Source: Fictibacillus phosphorivorans
GTDB taxonomy: Bacteria > Bacillota > Bacilli > Bacillales > Fictibacillaceae
Direction of reading: 5' to 3'
NCBI RefSeq assembly: GCF_007673525.1
Contig: NZ_VDZU01000001.1
Coordinates: 1,178,001-1,242,000, forward strand
DNA: 64,000 nucleotides
Every line of letters begins with the position of its first letter. Position 1 is the first letter of the stretch. Under the pieces are notes generated by a model. It did no database searches. It was not told the origin of the DNA and saw nothing but the letters and a program-made list of their open reading frames with translations. A program made the position numbers and the translations under genes. Positions 7,894 to 17,088 of the stretch are shown one piece after another.

Positions 7894-9486
7894 TTGGGGA
7901 CGCTCTTTTTTAATGGGAAAATCTATACGATGGTAAATGAAAGAGAGAATATTGAAGCCGTTTACGTAGAGAACGGCCAAATTATTAAAACAGGCACGGC
8001 AGAAACCTTATTAAAAACATTTAATGAACGTATCACGAAAAAAGTTGATCTAAAAGGGTATGTTATGTATCCAGGTTTTGTAGATAGTCATCTGCACTTG
8101 ATCGGTCATGGTGAAAAATTGATAAAGCTTTATCTTTCAGAAATGACTTCCGCTGAGGAGATGGAATTTGCTCTGCGAGAAAAAGCAGCTACACTTACAT
8201 CCGATGAATGGTTGATCGGAGAAGGTTGGAACGAGAACAATTTTATCGACCGTAAGATTTTTCATAGGCATGAACTTGATGATATTTCAGGAGGACGCCC
8301 TGTTCTTTTATCCAGAGTGTGTCGGCATGCATTTTTAGCAAGCACGAAAGCATTAGCATTGGCAGGTATAACTAAGGATACGATAGATCCTCCAGGTGGA
8401 ATTATCGTAAGAGATAATGATGGAGAAGCAACAGGGCTGTTACATGATAGTGCTGCAGAACTTGTAAAGAAAGTTGTGCCAGAAGCTTCCCAGAACTATT
8501 TGAATACTGCCTTAAAGACCTCTATCAAACATTTGCTTTCATTAGGTTTAACAGGAGGTCATTCTGAAGACCTAAGCTATTATGGGTATGTAGAAAGACC
8601 GTTAAGTGCTTACCGATCTGTCATTGAAGGAGAAGAAATTAAGTTTCGAGCTCATCTATTGGTGCATCATGAAGCATTTGAAGACTTCAAGAATGTTAAA
8701 AAGGAATATGAGCTGCCTTTTGTAGAGTATGGAGCATTGAAAATATTTGCAGATGGAGCTTTTGGAGGCAGGACCGCTTGGCTATCTCAGCCTTATAACG
8801 ATGCACCGGAAACCTCAGGTGTATCGATCCATGCAGATTTTGATCTTGCTAAACTTGTTCAAAAAGCTAGAGAGTATCATATGAATGTTGCTGTACATAC
8901 GATTGGTGATATGGCATTGAAACAAACGATTGAAGCGATAAAAAATAACCCTGCAAAGGAAGGCAGAGATCGCCTAATTCATGTTGGACTTGTAGATGAT
9001 GAATTAATTGCTGATATGAAACAACTACCTGTCATTTTAGATATACAACCAGGATTTGTAGCATCAGACTTTCCTTGGTTAATCGAACGACTTGGAACGG
9101 AACGGATTCCAAATGCTTTCCCTTTTAGACGTCTGATAGATGAACAACTAATTTGTGCGGGTGGCTCTGATGCTCCTATTGAACCGGTGGATCCGCTTCT
9201 TGGAATATTTGCAGCTGTTACCCGAAGAAAACCGGGGGAGAGTCATGAAGGATATGTTCCAGAACAAAAATTAACAATGTTTGAAGCGATAGCATTATAT
9301 ACTGTCGGAAGTGCTTCGGCCATCATGCAAGAGGATGTTAAAGGGGTCATTAAAGAAGGATATTTCGCTGACTTTACTGTCTTAGATCAAGATCTATTTG
9401 AAGTTTCAGAAGATGAGATATTAAAATCTAAGGTTGTACTTACAATTGTAGACGGTGATATTGTCTATGAGAACAAGGGTGAGTAG
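7894..9486 (+). CDS. ytcJ: Amidohydrolase family protein (YtcJ)
   Basis: A metal-dependent hydrolase of the amidohydrolase_3 / exoenzyme-regulatory AepA-like group; the substrate is unknown. N-terminal metal ligands are in DSHLHLIGHG (about residues 63-72), further ligand regions in AVHTIGD (near 335) and GGSDAPI (near 425), and the C-terminal strand carries LDQDLFEV, typical of the composite beta domain. I chose the TTG at 7894: AAAGGTGG lies eight bases before it and the product then starts GTLFFNGKIYTM. The TTG at 7873 lies upstream of that SD. About 530 residues, as in B. subtilis YtcJ. Same neighbours as in B. subtilis. Confidence 0.88.
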   Translation: MGTLFFNGKIYTMVNERENIEAVYVENGQIIKTGTAETLLKTFNERITKKVDLKGYVMYPGFVDSHLHLIGHGEKLIKLYLSEMTSAEEMEFALREKAATLTSDEWLIGEGWNENNFIDRKIFHRHELDDISGGRPVLLSRVCRHAFLASTKALALAGITKDTIDPPGGIIVRDNDGEATGLLHDSAAELVKKVVPEASQNYLNTALKTSIKHLLSLGLTGGHSEDLSYYGYVERPLSAYRSVIEGEEIKFRAHLLVHHEAFEDFKNVKKEYELPFVEYGALKIFADGAFGGRTAWLSQPYNDAPETSGVSIHADFDLAKLVQKAREYHMNVAVHTIGDMALKQTIEAIKNNPAKEGRDRLIHVGLVDDELIADMKQLPVILDIQPGFVASDFPWLIERLGTERIPNAFPFRRLIDEQLICAGGSDAPIEPVDPLLGIFAAVTRRKPGESHEGYVPEQKLTMFEAIALYTVGSASAIMQEDVKGVIKEGYFADFTVLDQDLFEVSEDEILKSKVVLTIVDGDIVYENKGE

Positions 9487-9509
9487 AACGCGGAATCATG
9501 AACAGAAGA

Positions 9510-9540
9510 AAAACAGCTTGCAGAAAATGCAAGCTGTTTT
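9510..9540. terminator. Bidirectional terminator between ytcJ and nadK
   Basis: Perfect 13-bp stem AAAACAGCTTGCA / TGCAAGCTGTTTT with a five-base loop, flanked by A and T runs, between convergent genes. Confidence 0.9.
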
Positions 9541-9556
9541 ATTTGGTGTTTATCTT

Positions 9557-10357
9557 CTACAAGAAGCTTCTTTTTACTTTATGCCAAAATGAATTGTCTT
9601 TTAATTTTACAGTCTTGATTCTTTTATTTGTGAGCTCAAAATTCAAGGTTTCACAATGTTTAATACTCATCGCCTCATTGTCCATACCGATAATCGGATA
9701 ATGGCTGTTATCATGCTTGATCTTTAATGTCATCTTACGGTTATCACTTAGGATAAACGACGATCCTAAAGTGCGATAGTGATTGTTATTTAATGAAGCG
9801 AGCTCACTGATTTGATAGCAAGCTAGCATCGGGTCAACGACCGCTCCGTTAACTGACTTATTGTAAGCAGTACTTCCTGTAGGAGTCGAGATGATCATTC
9901 CGTCTCCACGGAAGGTTTCAAAATATAAATCATCAATGAAGACATCGATCTCAAGAGTTCGAATAATAGAAGAGCGTAGGGAACATTCGTTTAAGCAAAA
10001 AAATGACCCTTGTCCATCAATATTTACCGACAGAGCAGGATATTTTCTAACTTCAACTTGTTCGTTTTTCATCGCTTCAATCATACCTGCTTGATCATCA
10101 ATATGAAAATCGCAATAAAATTCATTCTCAAGTGTACTGACGCCCACATACAGACAATCATCTCTAAAGCCAGTTTTACGGACCGCTTGTAAGAAGGTGC
10201 CATCACCACCAATACTAGCTATGATGTTTGCTTCTTTCTCATCTTCAACTAGTTCAAAGCCCTCTGTTTTGGCCAATGAAAGTAATGAGTTGATCTTTTC
10301 TAAAGTACGTTCTTCCTTTTTATAAAAAAAGAATATTTTATTACGAACAGCCATCAT
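9557..10357 (-). CDS. nadK: NAD kinase (second Bacillus-type paralogue, YtdI/PpnKB)
   Basis: Phosphorylates NAD to NADP in the cytosol. The GGDG motif is in SIGGDGTFLQ (near residue 50), the NAD-site motif in TPTGSTAYNKS (near 155). Two tandem ATGs at 10357 and 10354 follow GGGAGG on this strand; the second has the more usual eight-base spacing, so the start is uncertain by one codon. Position between ytcJ and ytfI matches B. subtilis ppnKB rather than the other NAD kinase. The neighbouring B. subtilis genes yteJ and sppA are not present here. Confidence 0.92.
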   Translation of the reverse strand: MMAVRNKIFFFYKKEERTLEKINSLLSLAKTEGFELVEDEKEANIIASIGGDGTFLQAVRKTGFRDDCLYVGVSTLENEFYCDFHIDDQAGMIEAMKNEQVEVRKYPALSVNIDGQGSFFCLNECSLRSSIIRTLEIDVFIDDLYFETFRGDGMIISTPTGSTAYNKSVNGAVVDPMLACYQISELASLNNNHYRTLGSSFILSDNRKMTLKIKHDNSHYPIIGMDNEAMSIKHCETLNFELTNKRIKTVKLKDNSFWHKVKRSFL

Positions 10358-10490
10358 ACCTTCCTCCCTTTCATTTCTCTGCTTTCCTATTTTGTTCTTT
10401 AATTCCTGATTCTATTGTAACAGACATCATAACGTTTAGATTGAATGACCTCTGTCCATAATGAAAAGATAACAGAAGGGGAGAGCATGT

Positions 10491-11159
10491 ATGGTTTGGG
10501 TGACAATCATAATTGGTATCTTACTGCTTTTATTAATCGTGATAAGTTTTTCAACGATTCATATCTCTATTTATTTCGTACATCGAAATGATAATAGTAA
10601 CATTCAAGTGAATTTTAAGATGTATCGTTTTTTTAAATATAAATTAAATGTGCCACTGATCATGGTTGATGCTCAAGATCATTCTGTAAAGATCAGAGAA
10701 GAAAAACAATCAACTCTTGGAAAGAAGAAGGAAAAGAAGAAGATTTCGTTCTCACAAATAAAAAAACAGATTCACTCATTTAAACAGATGCTAAAGCACA
10801 TCAACCATTTTTACCAGATACTCGCAGCATTTTTGAAGAAAATGAGAGTGAAAAAAGTAGAATGGCATAGTGCGATCGGACTTGGTGAAGCATCTTCCTC
10901 AGCTATAGCAGCTGGTACTGTTTGGGGTTTCAAAGGGGTAGCGATACAGGTGCTGAATGCATTTTTTAAACTTGAAGAATCTCCGAATATATCCGTTGTT
11001 CCTGTTTTTCAGGGTATGCATAGTGAAACGCGGTTTTCTTGTATGATTTCATTTAAAATCGGGCATGCTATTGTCGTTATGTTAAAAATCTTAAAGTCCT
11101 GGCGAATAGTAAGTCGTTCGACCAAGGTGAATTCTGAATATATGACTGGAGGCATGTAG
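10491..11159 (+). CDS. ytfI: DUF2953 membrane-anchored protein (YtfI)
   Basis: One N-terminal transmembrane helix (residues about 3-24, very hydrophobic ILLLLLIVISF) followed by a basic, lysine-rich segment (about 70-100) and a globular part; 222 residues. The biochemical role is unknown. It sits three bases ahead of ytfJ, as in B. subtilis, where the pair is sporulation-associated, so a role in the forespore or spore is likely. SD GGGGAG before the ATG. Confidence 0.85.
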   Translation: MVWVTIIIGILLLLLIVISFSTIHISIYFVHRNDNSNIQVNFKMYRFFKYKLNVPLIMVDAQDHSVKIREEKQSTLGKKKEKKKISFSQIKKQIHSFKQMLKHINHFYQILAAFLKKMRVKKVEWHSAIGLGEASSSAIAAGTVWGFKGVAIQVLNAFFKLEESPNISVVPVFQGMHSETRFSCMISFKIGHAIVVMLKILKSWRIVSRSTKVNSEYMTGGM

Positions 11160-11162
11160 AAA

Positions 11163-11615
11163 ATGAGTGAACATCCAATCCAGGGTTTAATGAAAACCGC
11201 GATGGAAAACTTAAAAGAAATGATCGATGTAAATACGATTATTGGTGATCCTGTAGAGACACCGGACGGCAGTGTTATTCTAACGGTATCAAAAGTAGGA
11301 TTTGGATTTGCAGCAGGTGGAAGTGAATTCGGTGGACAGGAAGAATCCCGTAATTCATCAACACAGCAAGGATCTTCTAGTCAGTCAAAAGAGATGCCTT
11401 TTGGTGGAGGAAGCGGAGGAGGAGTTTCGATTACTCCGATTGCATTCCTAGTTGTAAGTAATACTGGGATCAAGACGATCCACTTAGATAACAGCACACA
11501 CCTTTATGAAAGAATCTTAGATCTAGCACCTGGTGTGATTGATAAGCTGCAGCATCTCATGAACAAGAACAAACATGATCATGGCCCTTCAAGCACACAA
11601 ACACATGAGTTTTAA
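11163..11615 (+). CDS. ytfJ: Spore protein YtfJ / GerW family
   Basis: A 150-residue protein of the YtfJ (GerW) family, needed in B. subtilis for normal L-alanine germination. The N-terminal half HPIQGLMKTAMENLKEM and the segment VSKVGFGFAAGGSEFG are family hallmarks. A glycine/serine/glutamine-rich linker (about residues 52-85) precedes VSITPIAFLVV. It overlaps no gene, follows ytfI by three bases and shares its ribosome-site region GGAGGCATG. Followed by a terminator. Confidence 0.92.
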   Translation: MSEHPIQGLMKTAMENLKEMIDVNTIIGDPVETPDGSVILTVSKVGFGFAAGGSEFGGQEESRNSSTQQGSSSQSKEMPFGGGSGGGVSITPIAFLVVSNTGIKTIHLDNSTHLYERILDLAPGVIDKLQHLMNKNKHDHGPSSTQTHEF

Positions 11616-11644
11616 AAAAGCTAACATCTCGTTAGCTTTTTTTT
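11614..11644 (+). terminator. Terminator of ytfI-ytfJ
   Basis: AAAAAAGCTAAC / GTTAGCTTTTTT stem with loop ATCTC and a T run, overlapping the ytfJ stop. Confidence 0.92.
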
Positions 11645-11706
11645 CTGGGTTGCTTTAAGATGAAAGGGAAAGTACATAATTTATATCTTAAAGGAGGAGT
11701 ATGATC

Positions 11707-12204
11707 ATGGCTGTAACATTTAAAGAAAAACCAGTCACATTACTAGGAAATGAAGTAAAAGTAGGGGACCAAGCTCCAGATTTTAAAGTGTTGGCAAACG
11801 ACATGTCTGAAGTTAGTCTTGCAGATTCAAAAGGAAGTGTACGTTTGATCGCTGCTGTCCCTTCAGTTGATACAGGCGTATGTGATGCTGAAGTGCGTCG
11901 TTTTAATGAAGAGGCGTCTAAGCTTGATAACGTCAAAGTCTTAACGGTTTCAGTGGACTTGCCTTTTGCACAAAAAAGATGGTGTGCAGCAGCAGGGATT
12001 GAGAATGTTCAAACGCTATCTGATCACCGTGATCTTTCATTCGGTAAAGCCTATGGTGTTGCGATCGAGGAACTTCGTCTTCTAGCGCGCTCTGTATTTG
12101 TTATTGATAGCTCAGATAAAGTTACGTATGTAGAATACGTAGATGAAGTTACGAGCCACCCAAATTACGAAGCAGCGATCGAAGCAGCTAAAGCAGCAAA
12201 ATAG
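11707..12204 (+). CDS. tpx: Thiol peroxidase Tpx
   Basis: Atypical two-cysteine peroxiredoxin that reduces peroxides with thioredoxin. The peroxidatic cysteine is in [16 protein letters not shown] (about residue 58) and the resolving cysteine in KRWCAAAG (about 92), the usual Tpx pair. 165 residues. An ATG at 11701 lies only three bases after AAGGAGG, so ATG 11707 with nine-base spacing is preferred. Cytosolic, monocistronic, followed by its own terminator. Confidence 0.95.
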   Translation: MAVTFKEKPVTLLGNEVKVGDQAPDFKVLANDMSEVSLADSKGSVRLIAAVPSVDTGVCDAEVRRFNEEASKLDNVKVLTVSVDLPFAQKRWCAAAGIENVQTLSDHRDLSFGKAYGVAIEELRLLARSVFVIDSSDKVTYVEYVDEVTSHPNYEAAIEAAKAAK

Positions 12205-12214
12205 ACATTCAGAC

Positions 12215-12252
12215 ATCTCCGGTAAAGCTTCAAAATACCGGAGATTTTTTTG
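12215..12252 (+). terminator. Terminator of tpx
   Basis: Perfect 10-bp stem ATCTCCGGTA / TACCGGAGAT, 11-base loop, T7. Confidence 0.93.
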
Positions 12253-12364
12253 TTTTAAATATTGCTCACAACCTCCATTTTAGTAACGGTAGAAGTTAAT
12301 GATTGTATATACAGTACGTAGTTTGCTAAAATGTTTCCTGTGAAAACTTAGGAGGAAGCTATAT

Positions 12365-13363
12365 ATGAGTTCTTTTAAAGATGTAGAAAAGCTATTTGTT
12401 GTTCTCGACAACACAGCAACGGCAATTAAGGATAAACTTGAACTGCCTTATTTAGACGCTCTTGTAGAATCAGGAGAAAATCTGTTCTTTCAGGAGATAC
12501 CAAAAGAATACCCGAAGGAATTATCAACTGTATTAACAGATGAATACAAAAAAGTAAACGTTATAGAATTTGGTAAAGAAGAAACGCGTAAAGCATTTCA
12601 GTTGGCTGTACTAAAAGGTATGAAAGAAGCTGTTCAGCCCCATCATGCGATGACACCAGATGCGGTTGCACTTTTTGCAGGATACCTCGTACAAAAATTC
12701 ATGAAAAAATCCGAAAACCTTACATTGTTAGATCCTGTAGTCGGTTCAGGAAACTTGCTAACAGCTGTTATGAATCAGTTGAAGGACAAAGAGTGTGTTT
12801 CATTTGGAGTAGAAGTGGACGAAACTCTTTTACGTTTAGCGTGGGTTAATGCAAATATCCAAAAACATAAACTAGAGCTTTTTCACCAAGATGTGATCAA
12901 ACCACTCTATGCAGATCCAGTTGATGTGGTTGTAGCCGATCTTCCTGTAGGATATTATCCAGATGATGAAGCAGCTAAAGCCTTCAAAGTTTATGAAAAA
13001 GAAGGACATACTTATGCTCATCACTTAATCATTGAGCAGGCCGTTCATCATTTGAAAGAAACAGGTATTGGGATATTTATCGTGCCGAACAACCTCTTTG
13101 AAAGTGAACAAGCAGACTTGTTCAAGAATTGGATGAAGGAATCAGTAACCGTCCTAGGTCTTCTTCAACTTCCTGAATCATTGTTTAAGTCATCCGTTCA
13201 TGCAAAGAGTATCCTCATTCTACAAAAGAATGGAGAAGGTGCAATAAAGCCTAAACAAGCGATGCTAGCTCAGCTTCCATCTTTCTCTAACAAAAATGGG
13301 TTAGGAAATGTAATGGAACAGATTAATGAGTGGTTTAAAACAGAGTGGGAACGTGAAAAATAA
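12365..13363 (+). CDS. ytxK: Class I SAM-dependent methyltransferase YtxK
   Basis: Resembles N6-adenine DNA methylases (HsdM-like), but with no specificity subunit nearby. SAM-binding motif I is DPVVGSGNLLTA near residue 140. The usual (N/D)PPY catalytic motif is replaced by ADLPVGYYP near residue 195, which makes a standard adenine methylase role doubtful. It is the ytxK of the tpx-ytxK-ackA cluster of Bacillus. 332 residues; SD GGAGGAAG. The substrate is unknown. Confidence 0.88.
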   Translation: MSSFKDVEKLFVVLDNTATAIKDKLELPYLDALVESGENLFFQEIPKEYPKELSTVLTDEYKKVNVIEFGKEETRKAFQLAVLKGMKEAVQPHHAMTPDAVALFAGYLVQKFMKKSENLTLLDPVVGSGNLLTAVMNQLKDKECVSFGVEVDETLLRLAWVNANIQKHKLELFHQDVIKPLYADPVDVVVADLPVGYYPDDEAAKAFKVYEKEGHTYAHHLIIEQAVHHLKETGIGIFIVPNNLFESEQADLFKNWMKESVTVLGLLQLPESLFKSSVHAKSILILQKNGEGAIKPKQAMLAQLPSFSNKNGLGNVMEQINEWFKTEWEREK

Positions 13364-13394
13364 CAGCGTGGGTCTATCCTATGCTGTTTTTTTT
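13362..13394 (+). terminator. Terminator of ytxK
   Basis: AACAGCGTGGG / CCTATGCTGTT stem with G-U pairs and a T8 run, starting in the stop codon. Confidence 0.85.
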
Positions 13395-13439
13395 ATGCAA
13401 TTGCAAACGGATTCAAGTCTGAATTGCATGAATATAAGA

Positions 13440-13486
13440 TGTAAGCGTTTTACAACCTTGATATTAATAAAGGTCAATGTTTAAAT
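13440..13486 (+). promoter_or_regulatory. Promoter of ackA with upstream cre-like palindrome
   Basis: TTGATA (13458-13463), 17-base spacer, TTAAAT (13481-13486). Directly upstream at 13440-13454 is TGTAAGCGTTTTACA, which is palindromic and one position off the CcpA consensus. An upstream cre suits CcpA activation, known for ackA in B. subtilis. Confidence 0.55.
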
Positions 13487-13567
13487 AAGGAAGGATTAAG
13501 TTTCAAGTGAGATGGAAGTAGGAGTTCACATCCTGCTATTTCATTGAATATGAAGGAGATGGCTATT

Positions 13568-14755
13568 TTGGCTAAAATTATTGCAATTAACGCCGGAAGC
13601 TCGTCCTTAAAATTTCAGTTGCTTCAAATGCCTGAAGAAGAAGTACTGACTAAAGGACTTGTAGAACGTATCGGATTAAATGATTCAGTTTTCACGATCG
13701 AAGTGGATGGTGAAAAAGTAAAAGAAATTAAAGATATCCAAGATCACTCAGAAGCAGTATCTATGCTTTTAGATAAATTAGTAAAACATAATATTATTTC
13801 TTCTCTTGAAGAAATCGAAGGTATCGGTCATCGAGTTGTGCATGGTGGAGAGAAGTTTAACGACTCTGTTCTAATCACAGATGAGATTTTACATGAAATC
13901 GAAGAGATTTCCTACCTTGCTCCACTGCACAACCCAGCCAACGTTGTTGGAATCAAAGCCTTCAAAAACGTACTGCCTAACGTACCTGCAGTTGCTGTTT
14001 TTGATACGGCTTTCCATCAATCTATGCCTGAAAAATCATTCTTATACAGCCTTCCATATGAGTACTATGAAGACTACGGTATTCGTAAATACGGTTTCCA
14101 TGGAACGAGTCATAAGTATGTTTCAGAGAGAGCTGCTGAACTTCTTGGACGTCCGGTTGAACAACTTCGTCTTTTATCATGCCACTTAGGTAACGGTGCA
14201 AGTATTGCAGCGATCGAAGGTGGAAAATCGATTGATACATCTATGGGCTTTACACCTCTAGCAGGTGTTACAATGGGAACTCGTTCTGGTAACATTGACC
14301 CTTCATTGATTCCTTACATCATGCAAAAAACAGGTCAAAGTGCTGAAGAAGTAATCAATGTCTTAAATAATAAGAGTGGAATGCTTGGTGTTTCTGGCTT
14401 CTCTTCTGACCTTCGCGATATTGAAAGTGAAGCAGAAAAAGGGAACGAGCGTGCTGAACTAGCTTTAGAAGTTTTTGCTAGCCGTATCCATAAATATATT
14501 GGATCTTATGCAGCGAGAATGGCTGGTATTGATGCGATCATCTTTACTGCTGGTATCGGTGAGAACAGTACAGCTGTACGTGAACGCGTACTTCGTGGTT
14601 TAGAGTTCATGGGTGTATATTGGGATCCTGCTCTTAACCAAGTTCGTGGTAAAGAGGCGTTCATCAGTTACCCTCACTCTCCTGTAAAAGTTATCGTCAT
14701 TCCTACAAACGAAGAAGTTATGATCGCGCGTGATACAATGCGCTATGCGATGTAG
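13568..14755 (+). CDS. ackA: Acetate kinase
   Basis: Interconverts acetyl phosphate plus ADP and acetate plus ATP; final step of overflow acetate production. ASKHA-fold signatures: N-terminal [22 protein letters not shown] near residue 180, the glycine-rich phosphate loop in HLGNGASI and GIGENS near 330. I chose the TTG start at 13568 (nine bases after AAGGAG), giving 395 residues as in B. subtilis and starting [11 protein letters not shown]; the ATG at 13544 is upstream of the SD. The untranslated leader can form an imperfect hairpin near 13511-13545. Confidence 0.95.
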   Translation: MAKIIAINAGSSSLKFQLLQMPEEEVLTKGLVERIGLNDSVFTIEVDGEKVKEIKDIQDHSEAVSMLLDKLVKHNIISSLEEIEGIGHRVVHGGEKFNDSVLITDEILHEIEEISYLAPLHNPANVVGIKAFKNVLPNVPAVAVFDTAFHQSMPEKSFLYSLPYEYYEDYGIRKYGFHGTSHKYVSERAAELLGRPVEQLRLLSCHLGNGASIAAIEGGKSIDTSMGFTPLAGVTMGTRSGNIDPSLIPYIMQKTGQSAEEVINVLNNKSGMLGVSGFSSDLRDIESEAEKGNERAELALEVFASRIHKYIGSYAARMAGIDAIIFTAGIGENSTAVRERVLRGLEFMGVYWDPALNQVRGKEAFISYPHSPVKVIVIPTNEEVMIARDTMRYAM

Positions 14756-14763
14756 TTATAGAG

Positions 14764-14797
14764 ACAGTCTTTTCCTTTTGGAAAGGCTGTTTTTTTG
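14764..14797 (+). terminator. Terminator of ackA
   Basis: ACAGTCTTTTCC / GGAAAGGCTGT stem with a T-rich loop and T7. Confidence 0.85.
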
Positions 14798-14832
14798 TGT
14801 TTAGAAATGCAATATAAAGGAGGAATATGGAG

Positions 14833-14946
14833 TTGTTTAGCGTAAACCATCTAATGAGCTTAAAAATAGTGTTCACCTTTTACAAGAGGGAGGCAAAAAA
14901 TGTATATAAAGAAACAATTTCTATACATGAACAATCAAAATATTAG
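14833..14946 (+). CDS. Possible 37-residue leader peptide overlapping the GNAT gene
   Basis: A TTG at 14833 lies nine bases after a full AAAGGAGG site (14816-14823), which has no other well-placed start. The frame runs 37 codons and stops inside the next gene, overlapping its start by 47 bases in another frame. No recognisable family. It may be a translational-coupling peptide or a relic; nothing beyond the ribosome site supports it. Confidence 0.25.
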   Translation: MFSVNHLMSLKIVFTFYKREAKNVYKETISIHEQSKY

Positions 14947-15562
14947 AGCTGTCGTTCGGAATTATGAACAAAAAGATTTTGCTGAACTCCTTAACATTCA
15001 AAAAGAAAGTTTTCCTTCTCCATTTCCCCCAGAATTATTATGGAACGAAGAACAGTTACATAACCATATCTCGCTCTTTCCGGATGGAGCTCTATGTGTA
15101 GAGATCAATGGAGTCCTTGCTGGATCGGTAACAAGTTTACTCGTGGATTATGACTTGGAACATCCGCAACATACGTGGGAAGAGATAACGGGGAACGGTT
15201 ATATCACCAATCATGATCAAAGTGGAAATACACTGTATGTTGTAGATATTTGCATAAGACCATCACACCGTAAATTAAATTTAGGCAAGCTTCTTATGCA
15301 GTCTTTGTATGAAACAGTCGTTCACCTTAAATTACAGAGATTATTAGGTGGAGGAAGGATGCCGGGTTATTCAAAGCATTCACATGTTCTTTCTCCTCAA
15401 GATTATGCTGACAAAGTGATTAGTGGCGAGTTATATGATCCGGTCATATCGTTTCTTTTGCGATGTGGAAGAAATCCGCTGATGCTTATCCCGAATTATA
15501 TAGAGGACGAAGAATCATCTAACTATGCATTGCTCATGGAATGGAAAAATCCCTTTCTATAA
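14900..15562 (+). CDS. GNAT-family N-acetyltransferase
   Basis: Predicted acetyl-CoA-dependent acyltransferase, substrate unknown. The fold shows VVRNYEQKDFAELLNIQ (beta1-alpha1), the conserved beta4 VDICIRPSHRKLNLGKLLM (about residues 115-133, where R-x-x-x-x-x-x-G replaces the usual QxxGxG/A loop), and a C-terminal region with PNYIEDEESSNYALLMEW. 220 residues; SD GGGAGG seven bases before ATG. It sits between ackA and the EcsC gene, an insertion compared with the B. subtilis order. Cytosolic. Confidence 0.8.
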   Translation: MYIKKQFLYMNNQNIRAVVRNYEQKDFAELLNIQKESFPSPFPPELLWNEEQLHNHISLFPDGALCVEINGVLAGSVTSLLVDYDLEHPQHTWEEITGNGYITNHDQSGNTLYVVDICIRPSHRKLNLGKLLMQSLYETVVHLKLQRLLGGGRMPGYSKHSHVLSPQDYADKVISGELYDPVISFLLRCGRNPLMLIPNYIEDEESSNYALLMEWKNPFL

Positions 15563-15637
15563 GATTGCTCATTCGGTGTTTTTTACTTTAAGAGCGATTT
15601 ATACTACACTATTTAAAAGGTTTTAAGGAGGATGCTT

Positions 15638-16468
15638 ATGGCATTAACAGCGCGTGAGGAACAGATCTGGCAAGAGATCAAAGCTTGGGAAGAAGATTTT
15701 TTTACATATGAACCTACAGATTTTGGCCGAACTTATGAAAAATGGGCTACAAGGCAGATGGACCTCCTTCCAGAAGAGGTGCAAGAGACAGTCGGTGAAT
15801 ATGTGGATTCTGCATTGTTTCATATTCATGCTCTTATACAAAATTCCCAATTCCAATTGGATACTAAACAACGGTTATTGTCTGAAGCAAGAGTCTTTAG
15901 AGACGATATCTATGAAATTGAAGATCTGAAAAAGTGTTCGATCGATCAGTTATCTTATATGGCAGACCAGCAAATCGCAAGAAACAGGCTCTTGTCCTTT
16001 TCACAAGGAGGGCTCGCAGGCACAGGAGGACTTCTCTTTTTAGGAACAGACCTGCCTGCAATGGTTGCTCTTGGAATACGTTCCGTGCAATCTATCGCGA
16101 TGCACTATGGCTATGATATCCAAAGGCCTGCAGAAATGATGCGTTCTTTAAAAGTTTATCATGCAGCGACGATGCCGAAGCGTTTTCAACAGGAAAAATG
16201 GGACGAGCTGATGGTTGAGATCAGGGAGGAAGAAGATCCAATTTTTTATGCGGGAAAAGATGTGATCGCAGATGTGTCCTGGATGTCACATCCGATACAA
16301 CAAGCTATGAAGATGATGGCGATTCTTCTTCTTCGGAAGAAGCTAACACAAGGGTTGCCGATTTTCGGAATGGCACTCGGTGCATTCATGAACTATCAAC
16401 AGTCTAGAAAAATCACAGAAATTGCACACAAGTTTTATCAAAAAAGATATCTCTTTGAAAAATATTAA
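15638..16468 (+). CDS. EcsC-family protein
   Basis: A 276-residue member of the EcsC family (PF12787-like). Hallmarks are the glycine-rich hydrophobic stretch GGLAGTGGLLFLGTDLPAM near residues 125-145 and RSVQSIAMHYGYD just after it. EcsC was named from the ecsABC ABC-transporter operon, but this copy is not next to ecsA or ecsB, and its function is unknown. ATG 15632 abuts the AAGGAGG site, so ATG 15638 is used. Moderately basic C-terminus ending YQKRYLFEKY. moaB follows by 18 bases. Confidence 0.82.
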   Translation: MALTAREEQIWQEIKAWEEDFFTYEPTDFGRTYEKWATRQMDLLPEEVQETVGEYVDSALFHIHALIQNSQFQLDTKQRLLSEARVFRDDIYEIEDLKKCSIDQLSYMADQQIARNRLLSFSQGGLAGTGGLLFLGTDLPAMVALGIRSVQSIAMHYGYDIQRPAEMMRSLKVYHAATMPKRFQQEKWDELMVEIREEEDPIFYAGKDVIADVSWMSHPIQQAMKMMAILLLRKKLTQGLPIFGMALGAFMNYQQSRKITEIAHKFYQKRYLFEKY

Positions 16469-16486
16469 GAAACAGGTGTTGCTTCC

Positions 16487-16993
16487 ATGAGTGTAAAAGA
16501 ACATAAAGCTCTAGCACCACGAGTGGTTAGATGCATGATCGTAACCGTTAGTGATACGCGTAATGAAGAAACAGATAAAAGCGGAAAATTAATCCATACT
16601 TTTTTAGAGAAAAAGGATCATAAAATTGCTGCATATAAAATTGTTAAAGATGAGTTGGGATCCATTCAAGATGCTGCGGAATACGGTATACAGAATGAAG
16701 AGATTGATGTTGTCCTTTTTAATGGAGGAACAGGAATCGCTTCTAGAGATGTAACAATTGAGGCATTAACGCCTTTATTTGATAAAGAGATCTCTGGTTT
16801 TGGTGAACTTTTTCGCATGTTAAGCTATACAGACGATATTGGCTCTGGTGCGATGCTGAGCAGAGCTGTAGCGGGAGTTAAAGATAGGACAGCGATATTC
16901 GCACTCCCTGGTTCATCAGGTGCTGTAAAACTAGGGATGGAGAAATTAATCATACCCGAGCTGTCACATGTTGTTCAACAGCTGAATAAATAA
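16487..16993 (+). CDS. moaB: Molybdenum cofactor biosynthesis protein MoaB
   Basis: MoaB/MogA-type protein that binds molybdopterin and is thought to adenylate it during Moco synthesis. VTVSDTRNEETDKSG (about residues 19-33) and the loop FNGGTGIASRDVT (near 85) are family signatures, followed by FALPGSSGAV near 140. 168 residues. The SD (AGGTG) is modest. It is in the Bacillus moaB-argG neighbourhood; no other Moco genes are in the window. Ends at a convergent terminator. Confidence 0.93.
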   Translation: MSVKEHKALAPRVVRCMIVTVSDTRNEETDKSGKLIHTFLEKKDHKIAAYKIVKDELGSIQDAAEYGIQNEEIDVVLFNGGTGIASRDVTIEALTPLFDKEISGFGELFRMLSYTDDIGSGAMLSRAVAGVKDRTAIFALPGSSGAVKLGMEKLIIPELSHVVQQLNK

Positions 16994-17022
16994 GGTGTTT
17001 GTTAAAGAAAATACTCCAAAAT

Positions 17023-17056
17023 AAAGAGGATGCAAATGCATCCTCTTTATTTTTAT
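17023..17056. terminator. Bidirectional terminator after moaB
   Basis: Perfect 12-bp stem AAAGAGGATGCA / TGCATCCTCTTT with a two-base loop and T-rich tail, between the convergent moaB and the 17089 gene. Confidence 0.9.
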
Positions 17057-17088
17057 GTTAAGACTCCTAATATCGAAGAGAACCTGAT

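Noticed and set aside
9498..9701. 67-codon plus-strand frame over the 3' end of nadK
   Set aside because: It starts inside the bidirectional terminator and is antisense to a clear NAD kinase.
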